Source: CAYPIE01 sp964410665 (GTDB lineage Bacteria > Planctomycetota > Planctomycetia > Gemmatales > Gemmataceae). Taken from it: a DNA stretch of 27,138 nucleotides. The position numbers and the translations under genes are program-made. The stretch spans positions 1 to 27,138 of the forward strand of contig CAYPIE010000078.1 of the NCBI GenBank assembly GCA_964410665.1. The letters run 5' to 3'. Under the pieces are notes generated by a model. That model was given only the letters and a program-made list of their open reading frames with translations. It did not search any database and was not told the DNA's origin. Of the stretch, positions 1 to 7,741 are shown in pieces (position 1 is the first letter of the stretch; every line of letters begins with the position of its first letter).

Positions 1-263
1 AGTGTAACCTTGTCTTCGGTGCCATCGAGGTCGATGGTCACATCGCCACGGAATTGTGCGGGGTTAAAGCCGGGAGCGAACTCGACAATGGCCGGGGGCT
101 GGATGTTGACGAAGCCCCAGCCGACTTGGACATGTAATGCTTGTCCCTCGGTGGTCCCCTCGATCAGGAGGTCCACATCGCCGGGTCCATCGTTGGACAC
201 CAGGACGGCGGGAACGACGCGATCCTCACACAACTCCAACTGCAACTTCTTCCAGGTAGTCAT
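1..263 (-). CDS. P1: beta-solenoid surface protein paralogue, 3' end cut by window edge
   Basis: Only the first 87 codons are in the window; the frame is open to the left edge. The start ATG (261-263) gives MTTWKKLQLELCEDRVVPA, which matches the array signature (hydrophobic-rich lead, then E-D-R-x-V-P-A). The stretch around residues 62-87 (F-A-P-G-F-N-P-A-Q-F-R-G-D-V-T-I-D-L-D-G-T-E-D-K-V) aligns with F-S-P-D-F-D-P-N-Q-F-K-R-D-L-V-I in P7, so this is a seventh member of the same family. There is no classical hydrophobic signal peptide; in planctomycetes such EDR-type N-termini occur on predicted exported proteins (family knowledge). An AAGG Shine-Dalgarno lies within the palindrome AAAGGCCTTT just upstream. 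The function is unknown; a structural extracellular role is inferred. Confidence 0.8.
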   Translation of the reverse strand, partial: MTTWKKLQLELCEDRVVPAVLVSNDGPGDVDLLIEGTTEGQALHVQVGWGFVNIQPPAIVEFAPGFNPAQFRGDVTIDLDGTEDKVT

Positions 264-391
264 CGATAAAGGCCTTTTTGTGTTTTTCTAGGAGATCGAC
301 GGAATTCGAAACACCATGGGCTTGCAGGTTGGCTGGGCTTGGCAACTGGCCGCCGGCGGCCACCTCGACGGAGATCGTCGACGAGGTGGCC
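264..391 (-). promoter_or_regulatory. Leader of P1: degenerate box and strong inverted repeat
   Basis: The plus-strand stretch GGAGATCGACGGA (291-303) is a degenerate copy of the box seen before the other array genes (GGGATGGACGGA in plus orientation). A perfect 10-bp inverted repeat, GGCCACCTCG (358-367) and CGAGGTGGCC (382-391), lies further upstream, next to a 16-bp palindrome TGGCCGCCGGCGGCCA (347-362). The layout is that of the other six leaders, shifted about 8 to 25 nt further from the start. A regulatory role is inferred. Confidence 0.45.
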
Positions 392-566
392 AAGCAGTAG
401 CACGACAAGCCGCCAGCAATGCAAACCAGCAGGTGGTTGTGGTAATCAAAACGAGTCCGAATATAAAATAGCGTATGCTTGATAGCTCGTTAGTTTGCCG
501 ACGAGTGTTTTGCGTCCTGGAGATCAGGATCGTTTAGTCAATATTCGTTGATTAATATTGATCTCT
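392..566. other. Intergenic stretch with AT-rich inverted repeat, no gene seen
   Basis: No convincing coding frame is present. An 8-bp perfect inverted repeat, TCAATATT (538-545) and AATATTGA (554-561), sits directly beyond the P2 terminator candidate. A minus-strand frame crossing 226-408 lacks a plausible start context and family resemblance. This stretch presumably also holds the promoter of P1, but I cannot place it. Confidence 0.4.
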
Positions 567-593
567 AAAAGGGCCGCCCCAGCGGAGCGGCTC
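567..593 (-). terminator. Putative intrinsic terminator of P2
   Basis: The arms GCCGC (573-577) and GCGGC (587-591) enclose a 9-nt loop. Read on the minus strand the hairpin is followed by CCCTTTTAG (plus 566-574), a short U-tract. It lies 18 bp past the P2 stop. This is the only array hairpin with a recognisable U-run. Confidence 0.5.
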
Positions 594-610
594 GCTCACC
601 GACGATGCGA

Positions 611-1615
611 TTAATAGCGGTCGTAGAAACGCTTGATATTCGCGTGGACGAATTGAGTAAACAGATAAATGTCTTTATCAATATAGAAATCTTTGCCATT
701 CACGTGAGTCAGTTTCACCACGTCGTAACCCTTGCCCAGATCAATGTACAGATCCGCAAAGTGGGAATGGTTGATCACGATATAGTCGTAATCGCCTCCG
801 TATTCGTTATCGTAGTAATCGGAAAAGATATATACATCTCCGGTAAAGGACGAGTTATTGATCTCGAGATAGAGTTCGCCTGCCGAATCGATGTACAGAT
901 CCGTGAAGTGCGAATGGTTGATCACCACATAATCACTGTAGGTGTAGGTGATGATGTCCGTTGGGGTGGTAAAGGTAGAATTGTTGATTTCCAGGTCGAG
1001 GTAGCCTTTAGGCTTCTTGATCAACACACCTTCCTTCTCGCTGAAATGGCTGTGGTTGATCACAAGGTAATCATAGCCCTTGCCGAGGTTCAATACATCC
1101 GTGTAGTAATCGGAGCGAGCGTGCACGTTGTTGAGGATGAACGTATCATCTCCTCGGCCACTAAACAGTTTGCCATCAAAGGCGTTGATATTGACCCCAC
1201 CGCCGGCGAAGGTCGCGTCCACCTTGACGTAATCGTTGCCGCCGCCATCAATAATGTTGATGGCCTTGCCGACACTGGTGCTCTTGATGAGCAGGTCGTC
1301 ACGCTTGCCGCCCAGATCCACGTTCAGTTCGCCGGGGATGTCCGAGTCACGGACGGTGACTTTATCTTTGCCACCATCGACCAGAACGAACACGCTGAAA
1401 GGCTTGAAGTCTGGTGTTACCTTGCCTTTGAAAAGTTCATAATAGCCATCATAGCTGACCTTGACTTCATAGGTGCCATCATGCGTCACCTTGATGTCCA
1501 CATGGTCGTTGGAGCTGCCACCTTCCACCACTAGATCGCCGAAGTCGGAAACCGTAACCGAGGGGACGAAACGATCTTCAAAGCGTTCGAGATTTAGCAG
1601 GTTGGTCGATTTCAT
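611..1615 (-). CDS. P2: Tyr/Asn/His-rich beta-solenoid surface protein with RTX-like turns (334 aa)
   Basis: The N-terminus MKSTNLLNLERFEDRFVPS carries the array signature. I chose the ATG at 1613-1615 rather than the in-frame GTG just before it, because paralogues align there and AAGGA sits about 9 nt upstream. Residues about 60-160 contain RTX-like turns (D-G-G-K-D-K-V, D-G-G-G-N-D-Y-V, S-G-R-G-D-D-T-F). From about residue 180 two coil types alternate: three copies of V-I-N-H-S-H-F and two of L-E-I-N-N-S-[ST]-F, spaced roughly 46-49 residues. This predicts a right-handed beta-helix. Composition is very rich in Tyr, Asp, Asn and His. There is no enzyme motif and no membrane segment. An extracellular structural or adhesive, perhaps calcium-binding, role is inferred. 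The tail ends in F-Y-D-R-Y, similar to other members. Confidence 0.85.
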   Translation of the reverse strand: MKSTNLLNLERFEDRFVPSVTVSDFGDLVVEGGSSNDHVDIKVTHDGTYEVKVSYDGYYELFKGKVTPDFKPFSVFVLVDGGKDKVTVRDSDIPGELNVDLGGKRDDLLIKSTSVGKAINIIDGGGNDYVKVDATFAGGGVNINAFDGKLFSGRGDDTFILNNVHARSDYYTDVLNLGKGYDYLVINHSHFSEKEGVLIKKPKGYLDLEINNSTFTTPTDIITYTYSDYVVINHSHFTDLYIDSAGELYLEINNSSFTGDVYIFSDYYDNEYGGDYDYIVINHSHFADLYIDLGKGYDVVKLTHVNGKDFYIDKDIYLFTQFVHANIKRFYDRY

Positions 1616-1713
1616 CACTGCATGTCCTTGCGTTACGAGATTGACGGGACAAAAAACAACCTTGGAGCACTTCGAATTCTGTCCACGGCCGCTCGCGAGC
1701 CCAAGTTGCGGCC
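1616..1713 (-). promoter_or_regulatory. Leader of P2: degenerate box and 6-bp inverted repeat
   Basis: Plus-strand GAGATTGACGGGA (1637-1649) is a diverged copy of the array box, 22 nt from the start. A perfect inverted repeat, GGCCGC (1687-1692) and GCGGCC (1708-1713), occupies about -72 to -98, the position at which the other leaders carry unrelated dyads. No CTTGAAAAGTT element is found near -190 for this gene. Confidence 0.4.
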
Positions 1714-2302
1714 ATACCCAGAACTATCTTGAACTTGTCTGAGCGTCATTCCCGGAGTGTGCGCAGACCATCTGCGGCTATACCTAGTTTAGGTAATTTA
1801 GAGAGTTTGGGGATAACTGAGCAAGCAAACTAGATCAAGATATTGGTCACAATAGGGGAAATAAGCCTGAAGACAAGTTTTTTTGTATGGAAAATCTAAA
1901 ACTTTTTGGCTTCAACGATGAATCGGCTGGCATAATCTTGTATCAACTGATCCGAACATGCAATCTAGAAAATACACAGCTCTTGTAGGAAAATCATTGC
2001 TGAAATATCGTATCAAGGAGAAAAATAAGCAATCCATAGATAATTCACTTTTAAACAAAATATTACCCATGGCGTGGAATCTGTTCTGCGCGGTTGGTTC
2101 CGGCAAGAAGATGGGCCAAGGAGTAGGATCGAGCTTGGTGGCTGGGACGGCACGGACAATCAAACCAGGATTGTGCCAAGGCTCACGTTGTCGTCTTGAT
2201 GGCGCTGCGCCATGAACGTGATCGGCGGCGGCTTCAATTGGCTGAAATACTATTTAAAATATATTAATTATTACGTTTGATGAGTGACTGGTCTTCAACC
2301 CA
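1714..2302. other. Long intergenic region between P3 and P2, partly AT-rich, no gene supported
   Basis: Roughly 1760-2080 and 2240-2275 are clearly richer in A+T than the flanking genes. Small frames exist on both strands (1958-2215 plus, 1912-2163 minus) but neither has a Shine-Dalgarno or a recognisable product. A GC-rich palindrome ATGGCGCTGCGCCAT lies at 2199-2213. Distal promoter elements of P2, or decayed sequence, are possible. Confidence 0.35.
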
Positions 2303-2313
2303 GGGCTTCGCCC
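2303..2313 (-). terminator. Small hairpin downstream of P3
   Basis: GGGC-TTC-GCCC forms a compact four-pair hairpin about 140 bp past the P3 stop. No U-tract follows on the minus strand, so intrinsic termination is doubtful. It is listed because every array gene has a GC hairpin in this relative position. Confidence 0.25.
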
Positions 2314-2453
2314 GTTGGATGGGTCGTCGGGGGAGCGCCGATTTCCAGGCCGGGAGCACGGAACTGGTGTGGGGCTGTGGGTGGTGATGTGGAGAAAGGG
2401 CGAGCCGCTTGCGAGGGACGACCCGCCAAAAAGCGAAGCAGTCAAGGCGGCGT

Positions 2454-3194
2454 TTAGTCCTCGAACCCATCCGACTCGGTGTTGCCGAGCCAGACGCCAT
2501 AGAGCTCGACGGTGTCGTCGCCATCGCCACCATTGTGCACCCCCGTGGGGGTCGAGACGCCCGCGAGGACCATGGTGTCATTGCCATTGCCGAGATCCAT
2601 ATACATGCCGTTGGGGATGTATAGGTTCTGGACGGTGACATGGTCGCGGCCACCCCCACCGTACACATACATCTCGGTTTGCACGCCGCTGCCGATCAGC
2701 ATCGTGTCGCGGCCTCCACCGCCATACATCTTGAACTGGCCGAAGTATTGGCCATAGACGGTGGCCTGGTCGCGGCCTTTGCCGAGACGGATCTCGGTCA
2801 AGCCCACCACGCCCGAGTTTTGGTCAATGGACAGGTCGTCGTTGCCAGCGCCCATGTTGAGGGTGAGGCCATTGAACATGGCACTATTGGTGATCGAGAC
2901 GGTGTCGTTGCCATCGTTCATGTCGATCACCACCTTGCCCAGGAAAAAGTTCTGGGGGTCGCCAACGCCTTCGACTGAGGAATCGACGACCACCTCGGTG
3001 CCATCAATCCCGTTGATCTCGAAGTAGAGGGGGCTGATCTTGACATGGATGTGTTCGCTGGTGTCGTCCCCGGTGATGGTCAGAACATCATCGAAGGTGG
3101 ACGAAGGATCAAACCCTTCGTCCAACATGACATTGACGGTCGGCACAATGCGGTCTTCAAAGGTTTCGAGACGGAGCGTTTTGGTGGTCTGCAT
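2454..3194 (-). CDS. P3: short beta-solenoid paralogue with GGGGRD turns (246 aa)
   Basis: This is the shortest complete array member. It starts MQTTKTLRLETFEDRIVPT, nearly identical to P5 over the signature. RTX-like turns recur through the body: N-D-G-N-D-T-V, G-A-G-N-D-D-L, two G-G-G-G-R-D segments, G-N-G-N-D-T-M and G-D-G-D-D-T-V, each followed by a short beta-strand pattern, which predicts about eight to ten solenoid coils. The conserved first coil (F-F-L-G-K-V-V-I-D-M-N-D-G) and the C-terminal V-W-L-G-N motif are shared with P4. There is no transmembrane segment or catalytic motif. The Shine-Dalgarno GGAGG sits nine bases before the ATG and is complementary to CCTCC that directly precedes it. 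A calcium-stabilised exported structural protein is inferred. Confidence 0.85.
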   Translation of the reverse strand: MQTTKTLRLETFEDRIVPTVNVMLDEGFDPSSTFDDVLTITGDDTSEHIHVKISPLYFEINGIDGTEVVVDSSVEGVGDPQNFFLGKVVIDMNDGNDTVSITNSAMFNGLTLNMGAGNDDLSIDQNSGVVGLTEIRLGKGRDQATVYGQYFGQFKMYGGGGRDTMLIGSGVQTEMYVYGGGGRDHVTVQNLYIPNGMYMDLGNGNDTMVLAGVSTPTGVHNGGDGDDTVELYGVWLGNTESDGFED

Positions 3195-3388
3195 GGGAGG
3201 AAGCCTCCATAATCATGGGATGGACGGAACCACAAATATTGGTTGCTTGAGCGGTTACTTCGGCAGGGTACCGTGGGGGAGTAGCCCTGCCGAGACCAGC
3301 AAAATTGGAGCGCACCGGTGGTGTGCAAACCCACCACCCGAGGAAGGGTTACCGGGACGAGAACTATGCTGGCACATAACTTTTCAAG
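3195..3388 (-). promoter_or_regulatory. Leader of P3: box, dyads, SD hairpin and CTTGAAAAGTT element
   Basis: From the start outward on the plus strand: GGAGG (3196-3200) and CCTCC (3204-3208) form a hairpin that includes the Shine-Dalgarno; the box GGGATGGACGGA is at 3217-3228; a small dyad AACCA (3228-3232)/TGGTT (3240-3244) follows; then a perfect 9-bp inverted repeat TCGGCAGGG (3260-3268)/CCCTGCCGA (3285-3293); and AACTTTTCAAG at 3378-3388 (CTTGAAAAGTT in sense). The positions match the P5-P7 leaders although the dyad arms are unrelated in sequence. Confidence 0.55.
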
Positions 3389-3608
3389 CAGATCATGATC
3401 ATGCCAGATCAGACCCAGTACTGCAATGTTTTTTTAGAAAAATTCGATGTGGGAATAGCTGTGGAGATGCTTCTCAGGCAAAACGGAACTATGCCGAGAA
3501 CGGATTGCGGCGATCTTGATGAAGAGACTCCTCTTGGGTGACAATGGCGAAAAGAGACAATGTACGCAAACTTAGAATGGAAAGGAAGTTGAGGAGTCGG
3601 GAAGCAAG
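3389..3608. other. Intergenic stretch upstream of P3, no gene seen
   Basis: No supported coding frame is present. Short plus-strand frames here overlap the hairpin and lack ribosome binding sites. It may hold distal control sequence of P3. Confidence 0.35.
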
Positions 3609-3654
3609 CCAGTCCCTGGGGCAAGATGCAGAACTGTCCTGCCCTGGGGACTGG
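3609..3654 (-). terminator. Long inverted repeat downstream of P4
   Basis: The 15-nt arms CCAGTCCCTGGGGCA (3609-3623) and TGCCCTGGGGACTGG (3640-3654) pair except for two positions, with a 16-nt loop. It lies about 165 bp past the P4 stop and has no U-tract on the minus strand. It could be a factor-dependent terminator or a 3' stabilising hairpin. Confidence 0.35.
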
Positions 3655-3817
3655 CGTAAGTCCACGGCCCGGAGGGGCGAGTCGTGGAATGGAAACGAAT
3701 CAAGCGTCTCGTCGATCATCTCCGGTGACGGGACGGGGCAACCCCAAAGTACCGGAACTGTCGCGGTATGACCGGTTGCCCATCCGCTTCACAAAGGAGA
3801 TCGACGAGTTGACAAGA

Positions 3818-4936
3818 TCAATAGACAAACTTCTTCTCGAAGCGAATAATCGTTGGGTTGTTGCCGAGCCAAACGTTTTTCAGCTCCAGTTTATCATGAT
3901 TGCCGGCACCGCCGTCCAAGAAGACGTTGTTGCTGCTAAACTCGGCGATGTACAGGGAGTCGCGATTTCCACCATCGAGCAGAACGTCGAGCTTGCCAGC
4001 ATAGCCTTTTGCGATGGTCACCGAGTCGTTGGCAGTACCAGTGAAGATGTACACCTTGTTACTAGAAAATTCGTACAAAGAGACATCGTCGCGACCGCCA
4101 TCGGTATCGATGTACAGGGTGCCAGCCCAGAAGTAGGCCAGATCAACGTAATCATCTCCGCTACCAGTATAAATGTCTAGGTAGTTGGTAGAGAAGTCAT
4201 ACAAGTACACATAGTCGGACCCGCCATCGGTGTCGATGTACAGGCTCTTGGCATAGAAGTCATCCATGTAGATGTAGTCCGACCGAGCGCCGGTCTTGAT
4301 GTAGACGTACTGGCTGGAGAAGTCATACAGATAGACATCGTCCGCGCCGCCATCGGTCGAAATGTACACATAGGGAGCGTGGAAGTGCTCGATTTCGACG
4401 TAGTCGTACCCGGTCAGGCTGTTGATGTACAGTTCATGACCGATGGAGAAGTCGTGCATTTTGATCTGGTCGGAGCCCAGGATCTTCACGTCCCTCCCTG
4501 CCCAGAAGTTGCTCATGTGGACGCTATCGCCGCCAATCGCGCTAAGATCAAGTTTAATCGAGTTTTTCACGCTGATGTGTTCAATGTCGACATGGACCAA
4601 CCCCTCATCCCCCGGAACCTTTACGAAAAGGCTTCCAGGAATGTATGAATTTTGGACGTGCAGAAAGTCTTGCTTGCCCTCGGGCGCATCACCAACGTAA
4701 ACAAAAATATCGCCATTGAATTTATGTTCGTTTTTGACTTCAATCTCGTAGGGATACCTGAAACCGACCAGCACATCCAGGTTGCCGTGACTCACATTCT
4801 CGATCGTGATCTTCTCCGCTCCGTCAGTGTCATAGATGAATGCATCACCCGAATAGTCGACGAAAGCGTACACGCCGCTGGATGGAGTGACACGGTCTTC
4901 ACAGACCTCAAGCCGCAAGTTGGTTGTTGATTGCAT
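3818..4936 (-). CDS. P4: beta-solenoid surface protein with alternating 21-residue coils (372 aa)
   Basis: The ATG at 4934-4936 begins MQSTTNLRLEVCEDRVTPS. It is preferred over an in-frame start 21 nt upstream because the paralogues align here and the leader box keeps its usual distance (22 nt). From about residue 190 the protein is a very regular solenoid of 21-22-residue coils that alternate between a type ending T-D-G-G-x-D and a type containing [DE]-F-S-[ST]-x and T-G-x-x-x-D. Tyrosine, aspartate and aromatic residues dominate the strands. A motif K-I-L-G-S-D before the regular part is shared with P5 (ILGSD), P6 (IDGTD) and P7 (IDGTN). The C-terminus has V-W-L-G-N as in P3. No enzyme motif is seen; an exported, perhaps calcium-binding structural protein is inferred. 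Confidence 0.85.
   Translation of the reverse strand: MQSTTNLRLEVCEDRVTPSSGVYAFVDYSGDAFIYDTDGAEKITIENVSHGNLDVLVGFRYPYEIEVKNEHKFNGDIFVYVGDAPEGKQDFLHVQNSYIPGSLFVKVPGDEGLVHVDIEHISVKNSIKLDLSAIGGDSVHMSNFWAGRDVKILGSDQIKMHDFSIGHELYINSLTGYDYVEIEHFHAPYVYISTDGGADDVYLYDFSSQYVYIKTGARSDYIYMDDFYAKSLYIDTDGGSDYVYLYDFSTNYLDIYTGSGDDYVDLAYFWAGTLYIDTDGGRDDVSLYEFSSNKVYIFTGTANDSVTIAKGYAGKLDVLLDGGNRDSLYIAEFSSNNVFLDGGAGNHDKLELKNVWLGNNPTIIRFEKKFVY
4095..4356 (-). repeat. 126-bp periodic coding repeat inside P4
   Basis: The 10-mer CCGCCATCGG occurs at 4095-4104, 4221-4230 and 4347-4356, spaced exactly 126 bp (42 codons, two coils). Flanking bases such as TCGATGTACA are also largely conserved between copies. This shows expansion of the solenoid by duplication of two-coil units. 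Confidence 0.75.
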
Positions 4937-5040
4937 GACTGTGTGCCTTTGCAACAAGGGATGGACGGAACCTCAAACAATTTTTTTCTTGATCCGATCC
5001 CCAAGAAAGGCAGTCATGATGACGATCGCTCCCTTCCTGG
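4937..5040 (-). promoter_or_regulatory. Leader of P4: box and imperfect inverted repeat
   Basis: The box GGGATGGACGGA is at 4958-4969, 22 nt from the start. Imperfect arms CCAAGAAAGG (5001-5010) and CCTTCCTGG (5032-5040) span about -65 to -104, with a smaller dyad GTCATGATGAC (5013-5023) inside. No clear CTTGAAAAGTT element is seen further upstream. Confidence 0.4.
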
Positions 5041-5655
5041 GTTTCTGCGCTGGCTTGATGAGCATCATTCCAGTCTGCGGAGCAGCCTGGTACGGCAACT
5101 GACCAAAAGAGGGGGGAAGGCCAGCTGCGCGCAGGAAGCTTCATCAAAACCAACAAATCAAGATAGAGACAGAATAGAAGAGCCACGATACCCGAGGCAA
5201 GAGTAAATTCGGGGAAATTACGTATTTTGTTACGCACCCACAGGTGTACCACGTTTGCTTGATCCCGACGTTGATGAGACGGGAGAAGGCTGAAGGGTCC
5301 CTCGATCGGAATAATAATTATTTACATAATATATTAAATAAAAAACTATGTAATCTTATAATTGAAGTATACAGCGATATATATTTCAATTGATCATGGA
5401 ATAGTAGGGTGGCGTAGGCTAATTTCTAGTGGTATCTGGAGAAAAACTAGGCCGTGCCAGCGTCGATTTCGGAGCCCAGCGCACTGGGACGGACGTGGGA
5501 TCCGACCGCCCACCGGCCCCCAAACGCGTTGTTGCCAGTGACCGCCGTGTTTCTCAGGCGAAGTCATCAGCGCTTGCACTTAGAGTTTGCGGAAGATAGG
5601 CGACGTGCGAGCTCTAGAAGGATGAGCTGAAGGTGGTGCAATGCAGAACCGACGT
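5041..5655. other. Intergenic region between P5 and P4 with an AT-rich island
   Basis: No gene is supported. About 5309-5396 is strongly AT-rich and contains a 7-bp inverted repeat, AATTGAA (5360-5366) and TTCAATT (5385-5391). The rest resembles neither the array coding DNA nor a known mobile element. Confidence 0.35.
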
Positions 5656-5677
5656 AGCCTGTCCTTTCGAACAGGCT
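5656..5677 (-). terminator. Hairpin downstream of P5
   Basis: The perfect 7-bp arms AGCCTGT (5656-5662) and ACAGGCT (5671-5677) have an 8-nt loop and lie about 60 bp past the P5 stop. There is no U-tract on the minus strand, so the role as a terminator is tentative. Confidence 0.35.
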
Positions 5678-5735
5678 GTAGGCGAATGGAGTTCTCGATC
5701 AGGCGGTCCCGAAGAACAGCCCGTTCGCGAAACCA

Positions 5736-7172
5736 TCAATCGGAATAGCGTTCAAAGCCTTTGTCAAACAGTCTCGGGATATGGAAGTGCTCGAGGATCA
5801 GCTTGTCATCACCGGATCCGCCAATGAATTTGCCTTGATAAGCGTTGACGTTATTGCCGTAGACCGAATCGTAGCCACCATCCAGGAAGACGAAAATCTT
5901 ATTCTGGATGTGCAGGCAGAATAAGTCGACATGGTCATCGCCTTTGCCGCCCAGGATGGTCAGGTTTCGGGCGTTGAGGTTGTTCAACAAGACATAGTTA
6001 TCATTTCGGAATCCATCGGTGAACACGCCGAGATTGATTTTGACATTGTACTGCACGTGGGCGGCGAGGATTTTCACGATGTCGCTGCCGCCATCGGTAA
6101 AGATCGCCAAGTTCTGGGTGTTGATGCGGTCGATCAACAGATAATCGGAGCCAAGGATTTTGCTATTTTCGCGGACGAAGGCATTGGCAATGGTGAGATG
6201 ATCGCCACCACCAGCCAGCAAATTTACATAGAAATCACCCTTGACTTCAATGTCCTTGATCAAGGCGTCCAAGGTGCCCTTGGTCTTGATGTCCAAGTCG
6301 CCGGAGAAGTGGTTGTGCAGGAGCTTGACCTGGTCATCGCCTTTGCCGAAGTTCAAGATCCCACCCGTGCCCCACTGCGAATCTTTGATCAGATAGGTAT
6401 CGTTGCCTTTGCCCAGACCGAAGTTCTCCTTGCGAGGGAAGTTGACGAGCAGCTTGCCACCGGCATGGACGTTCTTCACGGTGACTGTATCCCCTTTCGG
6501 TCGGCGTTTAGCATCGGGGCCTTCGAAAATCCGCAGATCGCCGCGGATGGTGGAGTACAAGGCTTCGATTGTGTCATCGCCATTGTTCTTGCGATCCAGA
6601 CCATCTTCGAATTGGACCGAGCCCTGAGCATGGAGGTTGCGGACGCTAAGATGGTCTTCGTTTTGCCCACCAACCAACACGATACTCGGTTTGCCCCGTT
6701 CGATGCCCTTGCCAAACACCGTTGAGGCTTGCACCTTGAAGGTGTCCTTCCCCGAGAGGCTTTCGTCGGTCCTCACCACTTCATACGAAGGCTGATTCGT
6801 AGTCAGAGCGTTGACCATCGGACCGTTCACTTCATTGACCATAAATGGACCAATGAACAAGCCGCCATCAATGCGAGAGTTCTGGACCGTGGCACTGTTC
6901 TCTTCGCCACCATCGAGATTGATGACCACGTTGGTGTCTTCAAATTGGGCGTGATAAAACTCCGAGTCTTGCGGCACTTGGTGGCTGTCAAAATGGGTCT
7001 GGTAAGTTTCGGCATCTTTGATGACCAGGCGGTTGGGATCGACCTCAACAATAATTTGATCGTTTTCTCGACCCCCTTGGATGACGATGTTGTTGCCAAT
7101 GAGTTCTGGGGTAATGCTGGGCACAATGCGATCTTCGAAGGTTTCGAGTCGCAGTGTCTTGGTAGTCTTCAT
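5736..7172 (-). CDS. P5: large beta-solenoid surface protein, close relative of P6 (478 aa)
   Basis: Two adjacent ATGs exist (7173-7175 and 7170-7172). The second is chosen because GAGG then lies six bases upstream, exactly as in P6 and P7. It starts MKTTKTLRLETFEDRIVPS. The body carries about fifteen coils with V-x-N-x-H-[AI] strands and RTX-like turns (G-L-G-K-G-N-D-T, G-K-G-D-D-Q-V, G-G-K-G-D-D-H-V, G-G-S-G-D-D-K-L). The last 150 residues are highly similar to P6, including D-Y-L-L-I-D-R-I-N, F-T-D-G-G-S-D and D-S-V-Y-G-N-N-V-N. It ends G-F-E-R-Y-S-D. No hydrophobic signal, membrane segment or catalytic motif is seen. An extracellular structural role is inferred; calcium binding is plausible but unproven because the turns are single, not tandem nonapeptides. 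Confidence 0.87.
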   Translation of the reverse strand: MKTTKTLRLETFEDRIVPSITPELIGNNIVIQGGRENDQIIVEVDPNRLVIKDAETYQTHFDSHQVPQDSEFYHAQFEDTNVVINLDGGEENSATVQNSRIDGGLFIGPFMVNEVNGPMVNALTTNQPSYEVVRTDESLSGKDTFKVQASTVFGKGIERGKPSIVLVGGQNEDHLSVRNLHAQGSVQFEDGLDRKNNGDDTIEALYSTIRGDLRIFEGPDAKRRPKGDTVTVKNVHAGGKLLVNFPRKENFGLGKGNDTYLIKDSQWGTGGILNFGKGDDQVKLLHNHFSGDLDIKTKGTLDALIKDIEVKGDFYVNLLAGGGDHLTIANAFVRENSKILGSDYLLIDRINTQNLAIFTDGGSDIVKILAAHVQYNVKINLGVFTDGFRNDNYVLLNNLNARNLTILGGKGDDHVDLFCLHIQNKIFVFLDGGYDSVYGNNVNAYQGKFIGGSGDDKLILEHFHIPRLFDKGFERYSD

Positions 7173-7396
7173 CATGAACCTCAGTCAGTCGGGATGGACG
7201 GAAGCAAAACCAGGGTTTTTGCTTGAACGGTTGTCCCAAGATGGTCAGCAAAAGGGGGAGACCGACCATCCAGCGCATCCTGGTCGCGTGAAGTCATCGC
7301 CGCAGCACCACATAAATGAAAAAATATGGTGAGAGAGGATCTTTCCGAGCGAAATTCATTCAGAGACAACTTTTCAAGATATAGATGAGAATAGTC
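7173..7396 (-). promoter_or_regulatory. Leader of P5: box, two dyads and 36-bp upstream block
   Basis: The box GGGATGGACGGA is at 7191-7202. A dyad GCAAAACC (7204-7211)/GGTTTTTGC (7214-7222) follows, then GATGGTC (7240-7246)/GACCATC (7264-7270), a perfect 7-bp inverted repeat at -68 to -98. A 36-bp block (7361-7396), starting CAGAGACAACTTTTCAAG on the plus strand, is nearly identical in the P6 and P7 leaders. The block is the best promoter or operator candidate, but I cannot assign -35/-10 elements. Confidence 0.6.
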
Positions 7397-7682
7397 CTTG
7401 GGCGGGGATGATGCAAGCGAGTTTTTTCTCTTGCATTGATTTTATTTTGAAAAGCGAATTCGCTCGATTGGGTGCAGAGCCAACCAGCGCACCCCGTCTT
7501 CGATCGGGCAGAGCGCGACCGTGCCACCGGCAATGGTTGCGGATTCGACCTGCTTCGCGGATCACTTCCCCGAAACCTGAGTGGGCATGCGATTCAAGAT
7601 ATAATAGTATTCAAAATTTATGTTGATGCGATCTCAATCGACCGTCTACACGGCTGGTCTAGGGAGCAAGCCGGACGAGAAT
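7397..7682. other. Intergenic stretch upstream of P5, no gene seen
   Basis: The stretch lies between the P5 upstream block and the hairpin after P6. A long plus-strand frame starting near 7472 runs through here and antisense across P6; it is judged an artefact of P6 codon use. Nothing else is recognisable. Confidence 0.35.
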
Positions 7683-7708
7683 CCGACTGTCCCCAAAGGG
7701 ACAGCCGG
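7683..7708 (-). terminator. Hairpin downstream of P6
   Basis: The arms CCGACTGTCCC (7683-7693) and GGGACAGCCGG (7698-7708) pair with one mismatch around a CAAA loop, about 35 bp past the P6 stop. It is strong but lacks a U-tract on the minus strand. Confidence 0.4.
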
Positions 7709-7741
7709 ATGAGCGAAGGTGATGATCAAGCGATCGAGTTA

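Noticed and set aside
226..408. A 60-codon minus-strand frame overlapping the P1 start
   Set aside because: It covers the P1 leader and start in another frame, and has no ribosome binding site or recognisable product.
1912..2215. Small opposing frames in the P3-P2 gap
   Set aside because: Both are short, overlap each other, lack start signals and resemble no family I know; they may be chance frames.
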